From Phenylobacterium sp. (lineage in GTDB: Bacteria > Pseudomonadota > Alphaproteobacteria > Caulobacterales > Caulobacteraceae): 51,132 nucleotides of DNA. The stretch spans positions 1 to 51,132 of the forward strand of contig NZ_JAEUMN010000048.1 in NCBI RefSeq assembly GCF_016793225.1, written 5' to 3'. The notes beneath the pieces are model-generated. The model was not told the origin of the DNA. It did no database searches and saw nothing but the letters and a program-made list of their open reading frames with translations. Each line of letters opens with the position of its first letter. Position 1 is the first letter of the stretch. Made by a program: the position numbers and the translations under genes. This document shows positions 8,205-16,940 of the stretch, piece after piece.

Positions 8205-9113
8205 ATGAGGTTCACACGGCTTGCCGGAGCGGCGCTCGCGATGTCGCTCGCCATGGGCGGCACGGCCCTGGCTCAGGGGACCATCAACAGCGTCGGCGAC
8301 GGGTTCTCGGCCGGCGTCGGCGCGAACGGCGAGCTTTACAATCCCGGCGATGGGACGGGCTTCCGGCGCAACGGCGACGGCTATGATCCGATCTCTCCGG
8401 GCACGCCGCGCGATTCCTGGGGGATCGCCGTGGTCGGCGGCGGCGGCGCCTATGGCGACCAGGCCTTCTTCGGCTCCTCCAACATCGTCGGCACGACCTC
8501 GGTCTTCAGCGGCGCAGGCGCCCTCGTCACCACCACGACGAGCCTGGGGCTCACTGTCGAGCAGGACTACAGCTTCGTCTCCGGCGGCAACATCCTGCGC
8601 ATCCTCACCAGCGTCACCAACACCGGCGGCGACCTGGGCGAGGTCCTCTTCCAGCGCAACGTCGACTGGGACATCGCCCCTAACGAGACGGATGAGCGCG
8701 TGACCGGCCCCTACGGGGCGTTCGGCGCCGTGGTGGATTCGAGCTACCTGGGTTTCGAGGATCCGGATCCCAACACGCCCTATGGCTTCAGCTGCTTCGC
8801 GGGCTGTGACGCCACGGGCGATCTCGGGGGTGGGATCAAGATCAGCCTGGGCAGCCTCGCGGGCGGCGCGACGGCGCGGTTCGTCTACTACTACGGCCTC
8901 AGCGACGCGGGGCAGTCGACCGAGGACCTGATCGCCGAGGGCCAGGCGGCCGGCGCCCGCTACCTGATCGCCGGCGCCAGCCAGGGCGGCGAGAACTCGG
9001 CCTTCATCGGCGTCGGCGCCGTGGTGCCCGAGCCCGGCGTCTGGGCCATGATGATCCTGGGCTTCTTCGGCCTCGGCTCCATGCTGCGCCGCCGGCAAAC
9101 CGCGGCGGCCTGA
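8205..9113 (+). CDS. PEPxxWA-CTERM sorting-domain protein
   Basis: The 302-residue product starts with a signal peptide (to about A-L-A-Q) and ends with a sorting tail: VPEPGVWAMMILGF, a hydrophobic span, and R-R-R. This is the alphaproteobacterial PEPxxWA-CTERM variant, which predicts export, membrane retention and processing by an exosortase-type enzyme. The body is rich in Gly, Ser, Thr and Asp, has few Lys or Cys, and has no recognised domain; it reads like a beta-rich surface or matrix protein. GGGGGTAGG directly upstream of the ATG is a good ribosome site. It stands alone between the ABC importer and the fliQ operon. Its function is unknown. Confidence 0.88.
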   Translation: MRFTRLAGAALAMSLAMGGTALAQGTINSVGDGFSAGVGANGELYNPGDGTGFRRNGDGYDPISPGTPRDSWGIAVVGGGGAYGDQAFFGSSNIVGTTSVFSGAGALVTTTTSLGLTVEQDYSFVSGGNILRILTSVTNTGGDLGEVLFQRNVDWDIAPNETDERVTGPYGAFGAVVDSSYLGFEDPDPNTPYGFSCFAGCDATGDLGGGIKISLGSLAGGATARFVYYYGLSDAGQSTEDLIAEGQAAGARYLIAGASQGGENSAFIGVGAVVPEPGVWAMMILGFFGLGSMLRRRQTAAA

Positions 9114-9131
9114 CCGCCGGGCGTGGGCGAC

Positions 9132-9148
9132 CTAGCCTTTCGTTAACC
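9132..9148 (+). promoter_or_regulatory. CtrA-like box upstream of fliQ
   Basis: CTAG, seven bases (cctttcg), then TTAACC. The right half is perfect for the CtrA consensus and the left half matches 2 of 4 positions with correct spacing. It lies about 70 bases upstream of the fliQ ATG. CtrA control of the fliQ operon is known in Caulobacter; binding here is inferred. Confidence 0.65.
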
Positions 9149-9215
9149 ATGACGGGCCAAGAGTGAGCAGCCGCGGCGTGCGCCGCGGCGTGCTTGCTTC
9201 CCGTGAGGTTTCCGC

Positions 9216-9479
9216 ATGAACGGCGCCGAAGTTCTGGACGTCGGACGCGACGCCATCTGGCTCACGATCCAGCTGTCGGCCCCGGTCCTGATCGTCGGCC
9301 TGATCGTCGGCGTCGGCATAGGCCTGCTCCAGGCGCTGACGCAGATCCAGGAGCAGACGCTGGTCTACGCCCCGAAGATCGTCGCCATCTTCGTCTCGCT
9401 GCTGCTCTTCCTGCCCCTGATGGGCGCCCTGATGAGCGGCTTCATGCGCAACATCGCGGCCCGCATCGCCGGCATGTAG
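9216..9479 (+). CDS. fliQ: Flagellar export gate protein FliQ
   Basis: The product is 87 residues with two membrane helices. The conserved FliQ core is PVLIVGLIVGVGIGLLQALTQIQEQTLVYAPKI, followed by LLFLPLMGALMSGF. Four copies pack around FliP and FliR in the export gate. It is first in fliQ-fliR-flhB, with fliR 12 bases downstream, and follows a CtrA-like box. Confidence 0.96.
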   Translation: MNGAEVLDVGRDAIWLTIQLSAPVLIVGLIVGVGIGLLQALTQIQEQTLVYAPKIVAIFVSLLLFLPLMGALMSGFMRNIAARIAGM

Positions 9480-9491
9480 GGCGGCGCGGCC

Positions 9492-10250
9492 GTGGAATCC
9501 TACGCCACAGCCCAGCAGGTCTTCGCCGCCGGCCTCGTCTTCGCGCGCCTGGGCGCCATCGTCATGCTGCTGCCGGGCATGGGCGAGACGTTCATCCCGC
9601 CGCGGATCCGCCTGGCCTTCGCGCTCGCCTTCACGCTCATGCTGTTTCCCCTGCTCGCGGGATCCGTGCCGCCCCTGCCGGCGGACGCGGCGGGGCTCTT
9701 CGGAGCGGTGATCAAGGAAGTGCTGATCGGGCTGATGATCGGCGGCATCCTGCGCCTGTTCATGAGCTCGCTGGCCACGGCGGGCGAGATCGTCTCGCTG
9801 CAGACGACGCTCTCGTTCGCCCAGACCGCGAACCCGTCCCAGGCGCAGCCGTCGACCACGCTCAGCACCTTCCTGGGCCTGATCGGGATCACCCTGATCT
9901 TCGCCACCGACCTGCACCACCTCTTCGTGGCCGCGATCGTCGAAAGCTGGGACCTGTTCCCGTTCTCGCGCGACGTGCCGATCGCCGACGCCGGGCAGCT
10001 GGCGATCCAGACGGTGGGCCGGTCCTTCGCGCTGGGCCTGCAGCTCGCGGCGCCCGTCGTGGTGTTCTCGCTGGTCTTCAACATCGCCACCGGTCTGGTC
10101 GGGCGGGTGATGCCGCAGTTCCAGGTGTTCTTCGTCGCCACGCCGCTCAACGTGCTCCTCGGCCTGTCGGTCTTCGCCCTCAGCCTGGGCGTCGTCGGCG
10201 TGGTCTGGGTGGACCGCTATCGTGACCTCATCGGGCTCTTCTCCCGATGA
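9492..10250 (+). CDS. fliR: Flagellar export gate protein FliR
   Basis: The product is 252 residues, a multi-span membrane protein of the FliR/FlhB-associated gate family. Recognisable stretches include FARLGAIVMLLPGMGETFIPPRIRLAFALAFTLML and the central EVLIGLMIGGILRLFMSSLATAGEIVSLQ. One FliR closes the FliP5 ring to form the secretion channel. It uses a GTG start (9492), and its 3' end overlaps flhB by 4 bases (ATGA). Confidence 0.95.
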   Translation: MESYATAQQVFAAGLVFARLGAIVMLLPGMGETFIPPRIRLAFALAFTLMLFPLLAGSVPPLPADAAGLFGAVIKEVLIGLMIGGILRLFMSSLATAGEIVSLQTTLSFAQTANPSQAQPSTTLSTFLGLIGITLIFATDLHHLFVAAIVESWDLFPFSRDVPIADAGQLAIQTVGRSFALGLQLAAPVVVFSLVFNIATGLVGRVMPQFQVFFVATPLNVLLGLSVFALSLGVVGVVWVDRYRDLIGLFSR

Positions 10251-11332
10251 GCGAGGGTCCCGATCGCGAGTCCAAGACAGAAGAAGCCACCCCGCGAAAG
10301 CTCGAACAGGCGCGGGAGAAGGGCGACGGCGCCAAGACCATGGACCTGGCGTCGTTCGCGACGCTCAGCGCGGCCGCGGCGGTCGTGATCATGGCCGGCG
10401 GCTGGCTCTCGCGCGACATGGCGGCCCAGCTCACGCCCTTCATCAGCCGTCCGGACTCGATCCCGCTGGAGGGCGGCGGCGGCGTGGCCGTGCTCCGCCA
10501 CGCGGTGATGGCCGGCGCGCCCGCCCTGCTGGCGGTGATGGCCGCCACGGCCGTCGCGGGGGTCGCCGCCAATCTCCTGCAGGGCGGCCTTCACCTCACG
10601 CCCGAGAAGCTGAAGCCCGACTGGTCCAAGGTCGCGCTGGACAAAGGCTTCGTGCGCCTCTTCGGCCCCGACGGGCTGATGCAGTTCGCCAAGTCGGCGG
10701 TGAAGGTGGTCGTGATCGCCCTCCTGGCCTGGTGGGTGCTGAAGCCGGCGGCGGCCGAGCTTTCCTCGCTCTCGGCGCTCGATCCGGCGGCGATGCTCCC
10801 CTACAGCATCGACGTCCTGAAGCGGCTCGTCTTCGCCGTCGCGGCGCTGACCCTGGTGGTGGCCGCCGGGGACTGGCTGTGGCAGCGCCAGCGCTTCCTC
10901 ACCCGCAACCGCATGACCCGCGAGGAAGTGAAGGAAGACTACAAGCAGACCGACGGCGATCCGCACGTGAAGGCGCGGCAGCGCCAGCTCCGGCATGAGC
11001 GCGCCCGGCGGCGCATGATGCAGGCGGTGCCCGACGCGACGGTGGTGATCATGAACCCGACCCACTACGCCGTGGCGCTCCAGTACGAGCAGGGCGAGCA
11101 CGCCGCCCCGATCTGCGTGGCCAAGGGCCTCGACTCGCTGGCGCTCAAGATCCGCGAGATCGCCGAGGAGGCCGGCGTGCCGGTCATCGAGGACCCGCCG
11201 CTCGCCCGCGCCCTCTACGCGGCGGTCGACATCGACGACATGATCCCGGCGGCCCACTTCGAGGCCGTCGCCAAGATCATCGGCTTCATTCTCGGCGCCG
11301 GTCGCGACCGCGCCGCGCGAGCCGCCCGATGA
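10247..11332 (+). CDS. flhB: Flagellar export switch protein FlhB
   Basis: The product is 361 residues. The N-terminus has the FlhB start pattern (D-R-E-S-K-T-E-E-A-T-P-R-K-L-E-Q-A-R-E-K-G), then four membrane spans and a soluble C-terminal domain. The autocleavage site NPTH is intact at about residues 270-273 and followed by YAVALQY. Self-cleavage between Asn and Pro lets the export apparatus switch from rod/hook to filament substrates, with the ruler FliK (encoded at 29.0-30.5 kb here). It is the last gene of the fliQRflhB operon; a strong hairpin follows. Confidence 0.96.
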   Translation: MSEGPDRESKTEEATPRKLEQAREKGDGAKTMDLASFATLSAAAAVVIMAGGWLSRDMAAQLTPFISRPDSIPLEGGGGVAVLRHAVMAGAPALLAVMAATAVAGVAANLLQGGLHLTPEKLKPDWSKVALDKGFVRLFGPDGLMQFAKSAVKVVVIALLAWWVLKPAAAELSSLSALDPAAMLPYSIDVLKRLVFAVAALTLVVAAGDWLWQRQRFLTRNRMTREEVKEDYKQTDGDPHVKARQRQLRHERARRRMMQAVPDATVVIMNPTHYAVALQYEQGEHAAPICVAKGLDSLALKIREIAEEAGVPVIEDPPLARALYAAVDIDDMIPAAHFEAVAKIIGFILGAGRDRAARAAR

Positions 11333-11346
11333 GCCTTCGGACGCCG

Positions 11347-11370
11347 GCCTGCGCCCGGGCGGGCGCAGGC
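11347..11370 (+). terminator. Strong hairpin between flhB and cckA
   Basis: A perfect 10-bp stem, GCCTGCGCCC / GGGCGCAGGC, with a GGGC loop starts 15 bases after the flhB stop. A pyrimidine-rich stretch with short T runs (ctttcgcccttttcc) follows. It probably ends or attenuates fliQR-flhB transcription before cckA. Confidence 0.6.
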
Positions 11371-11413
11371 GACGCTTTCGCCCTTTTCCGGGTTCCCGGG
11401 CCCTTGTGAGACA

Positions 11414-13525
11414 ATGCAGATCACCGATTCGCCGGAGGCGCCGACGCTCGCCATGGCCGAGCCGCCGTCCAAGACCCGCAAGACCGATCCGCTGATCGCG
11501 CTCGCGGTCCTGTTCTTCCTGCTGGCCGTGGCCTTCGCCGCGGCCCCGCTGCTGAACGCCGGACCCGAGACGCTGGCCGGCTCGCTCCTGCTGTTCGGCC
11601 TGGCGGGCGTCTGCTGCCTGGGACTGTTCGTGCTGCGCGGCGCGCCGGACGAGCCGGTGGAGCCCGAGGCGGGGGCGGAGGCGTTCCTGGCCGCGCTCGA
11701 CGAGCCGGCCGCGGTCGCCGCGCCGGACGGACGGCTGCTCACCGCCAACCCGGCCTGGCGCGCGTCGATGGGTCCGGCGCCGCGCCTGCCCAAGAGCGGG
11801 GCCGCCGCGTCCAGCCTCTTCGCCGCCCTGGCGACGGCCCGGCGCGGGGACCTCGGGCGGGCCGCGATCAGGATGGGCGGCCAGGAGCACGAGGCGCTGG
11901 TCTCGCCGATCGGGCCGCGCCGGTTCCTGGTGCGACTGACGGGCCGCGGCAGCGGTCCTCTGGCGCTGCCGTCGTCCGCGATGGAAGTGCTGAACGCCGT
12001 CGCCTCGGCGAAGGCGCCGCCGCCCAGGGTGCTGGACGCCTTCGCCGCGGCCTCGCCCTTCGGCGCGGCCCTGCTGGAGGGCGAGGACCCGTTCGAGGCC
12101 CGGATCGTGGAGGCCAACCCGGCCCTCGCGGCGGTGGCGAAGGGTGGGGAGGCGGGCCAGGTCTTCGGCGACCTGATCGAGCCGGCCAGCCGCCTCGACG
12201 CCGCGTTCCGCCTGCACGAGGGCCGCGCCGGCCCGGCGCCCCTGGAGGTGCGCCTGGCGCACGATCCCACGCGCATCGCACACCTCTACCTCTCCCAGAG
12301 CAGCGGACGCTGGGTGGCCTATCTCGTCGACGTGTCCGAGCAGAAGCAGGTCGAGCTGCAGCTCAGCCAGAGCCAGAAGATGCAGGCCATCGGCCAGCTC
12401 GCCGGCGGCGTGGCGCACGACTTCAACAACCTCCTGACCGCCATCCTCATGCAGCTGGACGTCCTGTCGACCCGCCACCCGGTCGGCGACCCCAGCTACG
12501 AGGGGCTCAACGAGATCAAGCAGACCTCGATGCGGGCGGCGGACCTCGTCCGCAAGCTGCTGGCCTTCTCGCGCAAGCAGACGGTCCAGCGCGAGATCCT
12601 CGACGTCGGCGAGATGATCTCGGAGTCCGAGGTGCTCCTGCGCCGGCTGCTGCACGAGGACATCAAGCTGGTGACGGACTACGGCCGGAACCTGCCCCAT
12701 GTGCGCGCCGACCGCAGCCAGCTCGACACCGCGATCATGAACCTCGTCGTGAACGCCCGCGATGCGATCCGCAGCCACGGCGGCGGGACGATCCGCATCC
12801 GCACCGCCCGCGTCACGCAGGAGGAGGCCCGCAACCTGGGCTATCCGTCCGCGGTGGGCGACCAGGCCATGGTCGAGGTCGGGGACGACGGTCCGGGCAT
12901 CCCGCCCGACGTCATGGACAAGATCTTCGACCCGTTCTTCACCACCAAGCCGGTGGGCGAGGGGACGGGGCTGGGCCTGGCCACGGTCTACGGCATCGTC
13001 AAGCAGTCCGACGGTTGGATCGCGGTGGCCTCGAAGCCCGGGGAGGGGGCGGCGTTCCGCATCTTCCTGCCCGTCCACATCGCGCCCGCCCAGGCGGCGC
13101 CCGCCCCGCAGGCGGCCGCGCCGAAGCGCCCCGCCGCGCGCGACCTCTCGGGCGCGGGCCGGATCCTCTTCGTGGAGGACGAGGACGCCGTGCGCGGCGT
13201 GGCGGCCAAGCTGCTGCGCGCGCGGGGATACGAGGTGATCGAGGCGGCGTCCGGCGAGGAAGCCCTGGAGTACGCCGAGACCCATGCCGGCGAGATCGAC
13301 CTGATGATCTCGGACGTGGTGATGCCCGGCATGCAGGGACCGGACCTCCTGAAGCAGGCGCGCCAGTACCTGGGCGCGGCGCCGGTGATGTTCATCTCGG
13401 GCTATGCCGAGAGCGAGTTCTCGGACCTGCTCGAGGGCGAGCGCAACGTCTCGTTCCTGCCCAAGCCGATCGACATCAAGACCCTGGCCGAGCGCGTGAA
13501 GCAGGAGCTGCAGAAGGCCGCCTGA
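11414..13525 (+). CDS. cckA: Cell-cycle hybrid histidine kinase CckA
   Basis: The product is 703 residues. In order: two N-terminal membrane spans (about 25-80), two PAS-like regions (about 90-310), a HisKA domain with the H-box [12 protein letters not shown] (His 335), an HATPase domain with N-box ([10 protein letters not shown]), [13 protein letters not shown] and [11 protein letters not shown] boxes, and a C-terminal receiver whose phospho-acceptor is Asp 634 ([11 protein letters not shown]). This is the layout of CckA. It autophosphorylates, passes phosphate to its receiver and on to ChpT, and thus to CtrA and CpdR; it can reverse flow as a phosphatase. A position just after fliQR-flhB is also found in Caulobacter. 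CtrA boxes in this window are its downstream targets. Confidence 0.95.
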   Translation: MQITDSPEAPTLAMAEPPSKTRKTDPLIALAVLFFLLAVAFAAAPLLNAGPETLAGSLLLFGLAGVCCLGLFVLRGAPDEPVEPEAGAEAFLAALDEPAAVAAPDGRLLTANPAWRASMGPAPRLPKSGAAASSLFAALATARRGDLGRAAIRMGGQEHEALVSPIGPRRFLVRLTGRGSGPLALPSSAMEVLNAVASAKAPPPRVLDAFAAASPFGAALLEGEDPFEARIVEANPALAAVAKGGEAGQVFGDLIEPASRLDAAFRLHEGRAGPAPLEVRLAHDPTRIAHLYLSQSSGRWVAYLVDVSEQKQVELQLSQSQKMQAIGQLAGGVAHDFNNLLTAILMQLDVLSTRHPVGDPSYEGLNEIKQTSMRAADLVRKLLAFSRKQTVQREILDVGEMISESEVLLRRLLHEDIKLVTDYGRNLPHVRADRSQLDTAIMNLVVNARDAIRSHGGGTIRIRTARVTQEEARNLGYPSAVGDQAMVEVGDDGPGIPPDVMDKIFDPFFTTKPVGEGTGLGLATVYGIVKQSDGWIAVASKPGEGAAFRIFLPVHIAPAQAAPAPQAAAPKRPAARDLSGAGRILFVEDEDAVRGVAAKLLRARGYEVIEAASGEEALEYAETHAGEIDLMISDVVMPGMQGPDLLKQARQYLGAAPVMFISGYAESEFSDLLEGERNVSFLPKPIDIKTLAERVKQELQKAA

Positions 13526-13585
13526 CCCGCGGGGGTCGGGCGCGTGCGGCTTGCCAACGCGGCGGCTGCGGGCCATGGAGCCGGG

Positions 13586-14638
13586 ATGTCCCAGCCGCCC
13601 GCCGAGCCCCGACGCTTCACCTTCGAGCAACTCTTCGAGCTGGCCTCCGCCGCCACCCGCGACGGGCGCTTCGGCGACGCCGAGGGCCTCTACCGCGCCC
13701 TCATGAAGGGCTCGCCGCCGCCGGCGGTGCCGCTGAACCTTGGCCTCGTCCTGGAGGACCAGGGCCGCTACGCGGACGCCGAGGCGCTCTACCGGGCCGA
13801 GCTGGCCAGGCGGCCGGGCGATCCCGAGTTCGAGCGGCGGCTGGGCTATCTGGCCCTTCGCGACGGCCGCCTCGCCGAGGGCTGGCCCCTTTACGAGCGC
13901 CGCATCCGGCCGGGCCAGCGCAAGCCCCAGTTCAGCTTCCCGGAGTGGACCGGCCAGCCCGTCGGCAGCCTGCTGATCGTGCTGGAGCAGGGCCTGGGCG
14001 ACCAGATCATGTTCGCCCGGTTCGTCCGCCCCCTCGTCGAACGCGGGATCGACGTGACGTTGACCTGCCGCTCCAGCCTCACCCGCCTGTTCGAGCACCT
14101 GGGCGTCCGCCTGCTGAGCGGCGAGGGCCGTGTGGAGATCCCGCCGCACGACGCCTGGATCCTCGCCGGCTCGCTGCCCTGGCGTCTCGGCGCGACGCTG
14201 GAGACCATCCCGCCCGCGCCCTACCTGCCGTCGAAGCCGGGCGGCGTCGGGATCGGCTTCGTCGGGAAGGGCAGCGCCGAGCACGTCAACGACCGCAACC
14301 GCTCGCTCCCCGACGACCTGGCGGCGCAAATCCTGGCCTGGCCCGGCGTCCGCAGCCTCGCGCCCGAGGACACCGGCGCCCGGGACTTCGAGGACACCCG
14401 CCGCATCATCGAGGACCTCGACGTGGTCGTGAGCGTCGACACCGCCGTCGCCCACCTGGCGGGCGCGATGGGCAAGCCCTGCTTCCTGATGCTGCCGTTC
14501 AATGCCGACTGGCGCTGGCTGCGGGACCGCCGGGACACACCCTGGTATCCGTCCGTGACGATCTTCCGCCAGGCGAAGCCGGGCGACTGGGCCGGCGTGC
14601 TGGCCGAGGTAAAGGCGGCCCTGGATGCGCGGGCGTGA
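13586..14638 (+). CDS. TPR protein with GT9-like (heptosyltransferase-fold) C-terminal domain
   Basis: The product is 350 residues. Residues about 10-110 hold tetratricopeptide-like helices ([47 protein letters not shown]). From about 125 on it resembles the glycosyltransferase-9-like domain usually found after such TPRs: [15 protein letters not shown], then [16 protein letters not shown] near the C-terminus and the DWRWLRDR-x-DTPWYPS segment. The family is often linked with protein or surface glycosylation, but no acceptor can be read from sequence. ATG 13586 follows a G-rich stretch; an earlier in-frame ATG at 13544 lies close to the cckA stop. It is 60 bases downstream of cckA and could be its co-transcript. 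Confidence 0.78.
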   Translation: MSQPPAEPRRFTFEQLFELASAATRDGRFGDAEGLYRALMKGSPPPAVPLNLGLVLEDQGRYADAEALYRAELARRPGDPEFERRLGYLALRDGRLAEGWPLYERRIRPGQRKPQFSFPEWTGQPVGSLLIVLEQGLGDQIMFARFVRPLVERGIDVTLTCRSSLTRLFEHLGVRLLSGEGRVEIPPHDAWILAGSLPWRLGATLETIPPAPYLPSKPGGVGIGFVGKGSAEHVNDRNRSLPDDLAAQILAWPGVRSLAPEDTGARDFEDTRRIIEDLDVVVSVDTAVAHLAGAMGKPCFLMLPFNADWRWLRDRRDTPWYPSVTIFRQAKPGDWAGVLAEVKAALDARA

Positions 14639-14642
14639 CGCC

Positions 14643-14918
14643 GTGAGGCCGCCCCGGCCACCCGTCCGCCGTGTGGCCGGCCGCGCGGTCGGCGCCTCGG
14701 CGACCGGGGCGGAGGCCGTGGGCTCGGCCGGCCTCGGCGCCGCGATCGTGGGCGCCGTGGCGCTCGGCGCGGCGGCGCTGGGCGCGCTCGCCATCGGGCG
14801 CCTGGCGATCGGACGCCTCACCGTTCGCAGCGTGCGCATCCGCCGCCTGGAGGTGGACGAACTCACGGTGGGCCGCCTGACGGTCCGGGAGGCCGACCAG
14901 CCCTTGCGCCGCAGGTGA
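14643..14918 (+). CDS. Small pentapeptide-like repeat protein
   Basis: A 91-residue product from GTG 14643 (alternative ATG 14625, overlapping the upstream gene by 14 bases). After an Arg/Pro-rich N-terminus, residues about 30-85 form consecutive five-residue units of the pattern A/T-L/I/V-x-x-L: ALGAA, ALGAL, AIGRL, AIGRL, TVRSV, RIRRL, EVDEL, TVGRL, TVREA. This is the spacing of pentapeptide repeats that build a four-sided beta-helix, though the units use Gly/Arg rather than the usual Asp/Asn. No signal peptide is evident; the Ala/Gly-rich early units could alternatively be membrane-associated. No function is known. It starts 4 bases after the TPR/GT gene. Confidence 0.6.
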   Translation: MRPPRPPVRRVAGRAVGASATGAEAVGSAGLGAAIVGAVALGAAALGALAIGRLAIGRLTVRSVRIRRLEVDELTVGRLTVREADQPLRRR

Positions 14919-14967
14919 TCCCGCGCGACCCTGCCGCCAACAGAAAGAGCGGTATGGGAGGACGGCG

Positions 14968-15780
14968 ATGGCGGGCTTCAATGCGAACGGGACGCTGAAG
15001 GGCAGGGTGGCGGTGGTCACCGGCGCCAGCCGCGGCATCGGCGAGGCCATCGCGGTGCGCCTGGCCATGGAGGGCGCCAAGGTGGTCGCCTCGGCCCGCA
15101 CCGCCGAGCCCGGCGAGAGCAAGCTGCCGGGCACGCTGCACGCCACCGTGGACCGCATCCGCGCCTTCGGCGGCGAGGCCATGGCGGTCAAGGCCGACCT
15201 GTCGGACGAGGCCGATCGCGTCCGCCTCATCGACGAGGCGGTCGCCGCCTACGGCCCCGTCGACATCCTGGTCAACGACGCGGCGGTCACCTTCTTCATC
15301 CCCGTCGAGACGTTCCCCAAGAAGCGCTTCGACCTGATGATGGAGGTCCAGGTCTGGGCACCGTTCCACCTCTCGCAGCTGGTCCTGCCCTCGATGCGCG
15401 AGCGCAAGCAGGGCTGGATCGTCAACATCTCGTCGGGCGCCGGCATCCATCCCAAGCAGCCCTACAACCGGCGGGGCGGCGGCACGGTCTACGGCATGTG
15501 CAAGGCGGCGCTGGAGCGCTTCACCACCGGTCTCGCGTCCGAGGTCTACGACGACAACATCGCCGTGAACGTGGTCTCGCCGGGCCTGGTCGACACGCCC
15601 GGCGTGGCCGTCCATGGCCTGATCAACGAGCAGACCAAGGACCGCGTGCAGCCGATCGAGTACATTGCGGAAGCCGTCTACCAGCTCTGCAAGGGCGACC
15701 CGAAGACCATGACCGGCCGCATCGACTACGCCGCGCCTTTCCTCGAGGAGCTGAACCTCAAGCCCAGCGAGCTGGCATGA
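14968..15780 (+). CDS. SDR-family NAD(P)-dependent oxidoreductase
   Basis: The product is 270 residues with the classical short-chain dehydrogenase layout: cofactor motif TGASRGIG (about residues 19-26), a conserved D-L segment, LVNDAAVT (the usual NNAG is N-D-A-A here), catalytic Ser in NISSGAG, and YGMCK as the Tyr-x-x-x-Lys pair. The insert after the serine (HPKQPYNRRGGGTV) is longer than usual. Substrate unknown. It overlaps the dienelactone-hydrolase-like gene by 4 bases (ATGA), so the two are one translational unit; an enoyl-CoA hydratase gene lies beyond the repeat island in the same direction. A GGGAGGACGG ribosome site precedes the ATG. Confidence 0.88.
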   Translation: MAGFNANGTLKGRVAVVTGASRGIGEAIAVRLAMEGAKVVASARTAEPGESKLPGTLHATVDRIRAFGGEAMAVKADLSDEADRVRLIDEAVAAYGPVDILVNDAAVTFFIPVETFPKKRFDLMMEVQVWAPFHLSQLVLPSMRERKQGWIVNISSGAGIHPKQPYNRRGGGTVYGMCKAALERFTTGLASEVYDDNIAVNVVSPGLVDTPGVAVHGLINEQTKDRVQPIEYIAEAVYQLCKGDPKTMTGRIDYAAPFLEELNLKPSELA

Positions 15781-16514
15781 TCGAGCAGACTGTCGACATC
15801 CCCACGAAGGACGGGGCGACCACCACCTTCATCGTCCACCCCGAGCGGGGCGGGCCGCATCCGATCGTGCTCTTCTACATGGACGCGCCCGCCATCCGCG
15901 AAGAGCTGCGCGACATGGCGCGCCGCATCGCCGCCGTCGGCTACTACGTGATGCTCCCCAACCTCTACTACCGGCGCGGCGTCCTGGAGCTGGCCGACCT
16001 GCCGCCGCTGCCCGAGGCCGAGGCGCGGGCGCGCATGTTCGACCTGATGGGCTCGATCAACATCCCGATGGTCATGTCCGACACCGACGGCCTGCTGGAC
16101 TTCGCCGACCGGGACGCCGCCGCGAGCCCCGGCAAGGCGGGCGCGATCGGCTACTGCATGAGCGGCCAGTACGCGATCAACGCCGCGGCCCACCATCCCG
16201 AGCGCATCGCCTGCGCCGCCTCGCTGTACGGGGTGCAGCTGGTCACCGACCGGCCCGACAGCCCGCACCTGGCGGCGCAGAAGACCCGCGCCGAGCTCTA
16301 CTTCGCCTGCGCCGAGCACGACAGCTACGCGCCGCTCGAGATGGTCGAGGCCCTGGACGCGGCGCTGAAGGGCCGCGCCGACGCCGAGGTCGAAATCTAC
16401 CCCGGCGCCCACCACGGCTTCGCCTTCCCCCAGCGCGGCGCCGTCTACGACAAGCCCTCCGCCGAACGACACTGGGAGCGCCTCTTCGCCCTGTTCCAGC
16501 GGAACCTCGGCTAG
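15777..16514 (+). CDS. Dienelactone hydrolase family protein
   Basis: The product is 245 residues, an alpha/beta hydrolase of the DLH class. The nucleophile elbow is GYCMSG with Cys 127 in place of serine, the family hallmark. The acid is probably the Asp in ACAEHDSYAP, and the base is the His in YPGAHHGFAFPQRG. DLH enzymes open lactone rings such as carboxymethylenebutenolide, though many homologues act on other esters. Coupling to an SDR suggests a small catabolic unit. The ATG lies inside the SDR stop (4-base overlap). A repeat island begins right after the stop codon. Confidence 0.88.
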   Translation: MIEQTVDIPTKDGATTTFIVHPERGGPHPIVLFYMDAPAIREELRDMARRIAAVGYYVMLPNLYYRRGVLELADLPPLPEAEARARMFDLMGSINIPMVMSDTDGLLDFADRDAAASPGKAGAIGYCMSGQYAINAAAHHPERIACAASLYGVQLVTDRPDSPHLAAQKTRAELYFACAEHDSYAPLEMVEALDAALKGRADAEVEIYPGAHHGFAFPQRGAVYDKPSAERHWERLFALFQRNLG

Positions 16515-16520
16515 GCGGCG

Positions 16521-16892
16521 CCCCTCATCGCTGCGCGACGCTGATGAGAAGACCCAAGGCCCGATGCTCCCCCCATGGGGGAGCTCGCGAAGCGAGAGGG
16601 GGTCCGGCGCAGGGACTGGCCAGCGATGTGCGGCGTGGCGCCTTCCGGCGCCGCGGCGGAAACCCCCTCCCCATCGTCGCTGCGCGACGCTGGACCTCCC
16701 CCAGAGGGGGAGGACCCTGGGGATGATGCTCCCCCTCTGGGGGAGCTCGCGAAGCGAGAGGGGGCATTGGGGCGAAGGTCCTGCCGGCCACCCCCTCCCC
16801 GCCGCCGCTGCGCGCCGCCGGACCTCCCCCGAGGGGGGAGGAGCCTGGGGATGATGCTCCCCCCATGGGGGAGCTCGCGAAGCGAGAGGGGG
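16521..16892 (+). repeat. Composite hairpin repeat island, left part (units up to the DUF559 gene)
   Basis: Two building blocks alternate. Block alpha (about 41 bases) is a hairpin GCTCCCCC-nnn-GGGGGAGC joined to a second hairpin CTCGC-GAA-GCGAG and a G run; copies are at about 16563-16602, 16723-16764 and 16851-16892. Block beta (about 52 bases) is CCCCCTCCCC, a hairpin of CGTCGC-TGC-GCGACG type, then CCTCCCCC-nnn-GGGGGAGG; copies are at 16663-16714 and 16791-16842, with a worn one at 16521-16545. Alpha and the next beta are joined by a 26-base spacer gamma (16765-16790) that is itself a repeat. The first alpha-to-beta interval (16603-16662) is different and longer. There is no gene in this stretch. 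In loops and stems the changes are mostly compensated, which points to selection for structure. Confidence 0.9.
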
Positions 16893-16940
16893 TCAGCGCA
16901 GGGGCTTGTGTTCTTCTTTTGTTTCCACCATCGTCCAGCC

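Noticed and set aside
10217-14866. A 1549-codon minus-strand frame over flhB, cckA and the TPR gene
   Set aside because: Its sequence is low-complexity Arg/Gly/Ala/His and lies opposite well-recognised genes; it is a codon-bias artefact.
16544-16866. Several open frames through the alpha/beta repeats
   Set aside because: They only translate the hairpin blocks (for example PPPEGE or SSRSERG) and have no start signals.
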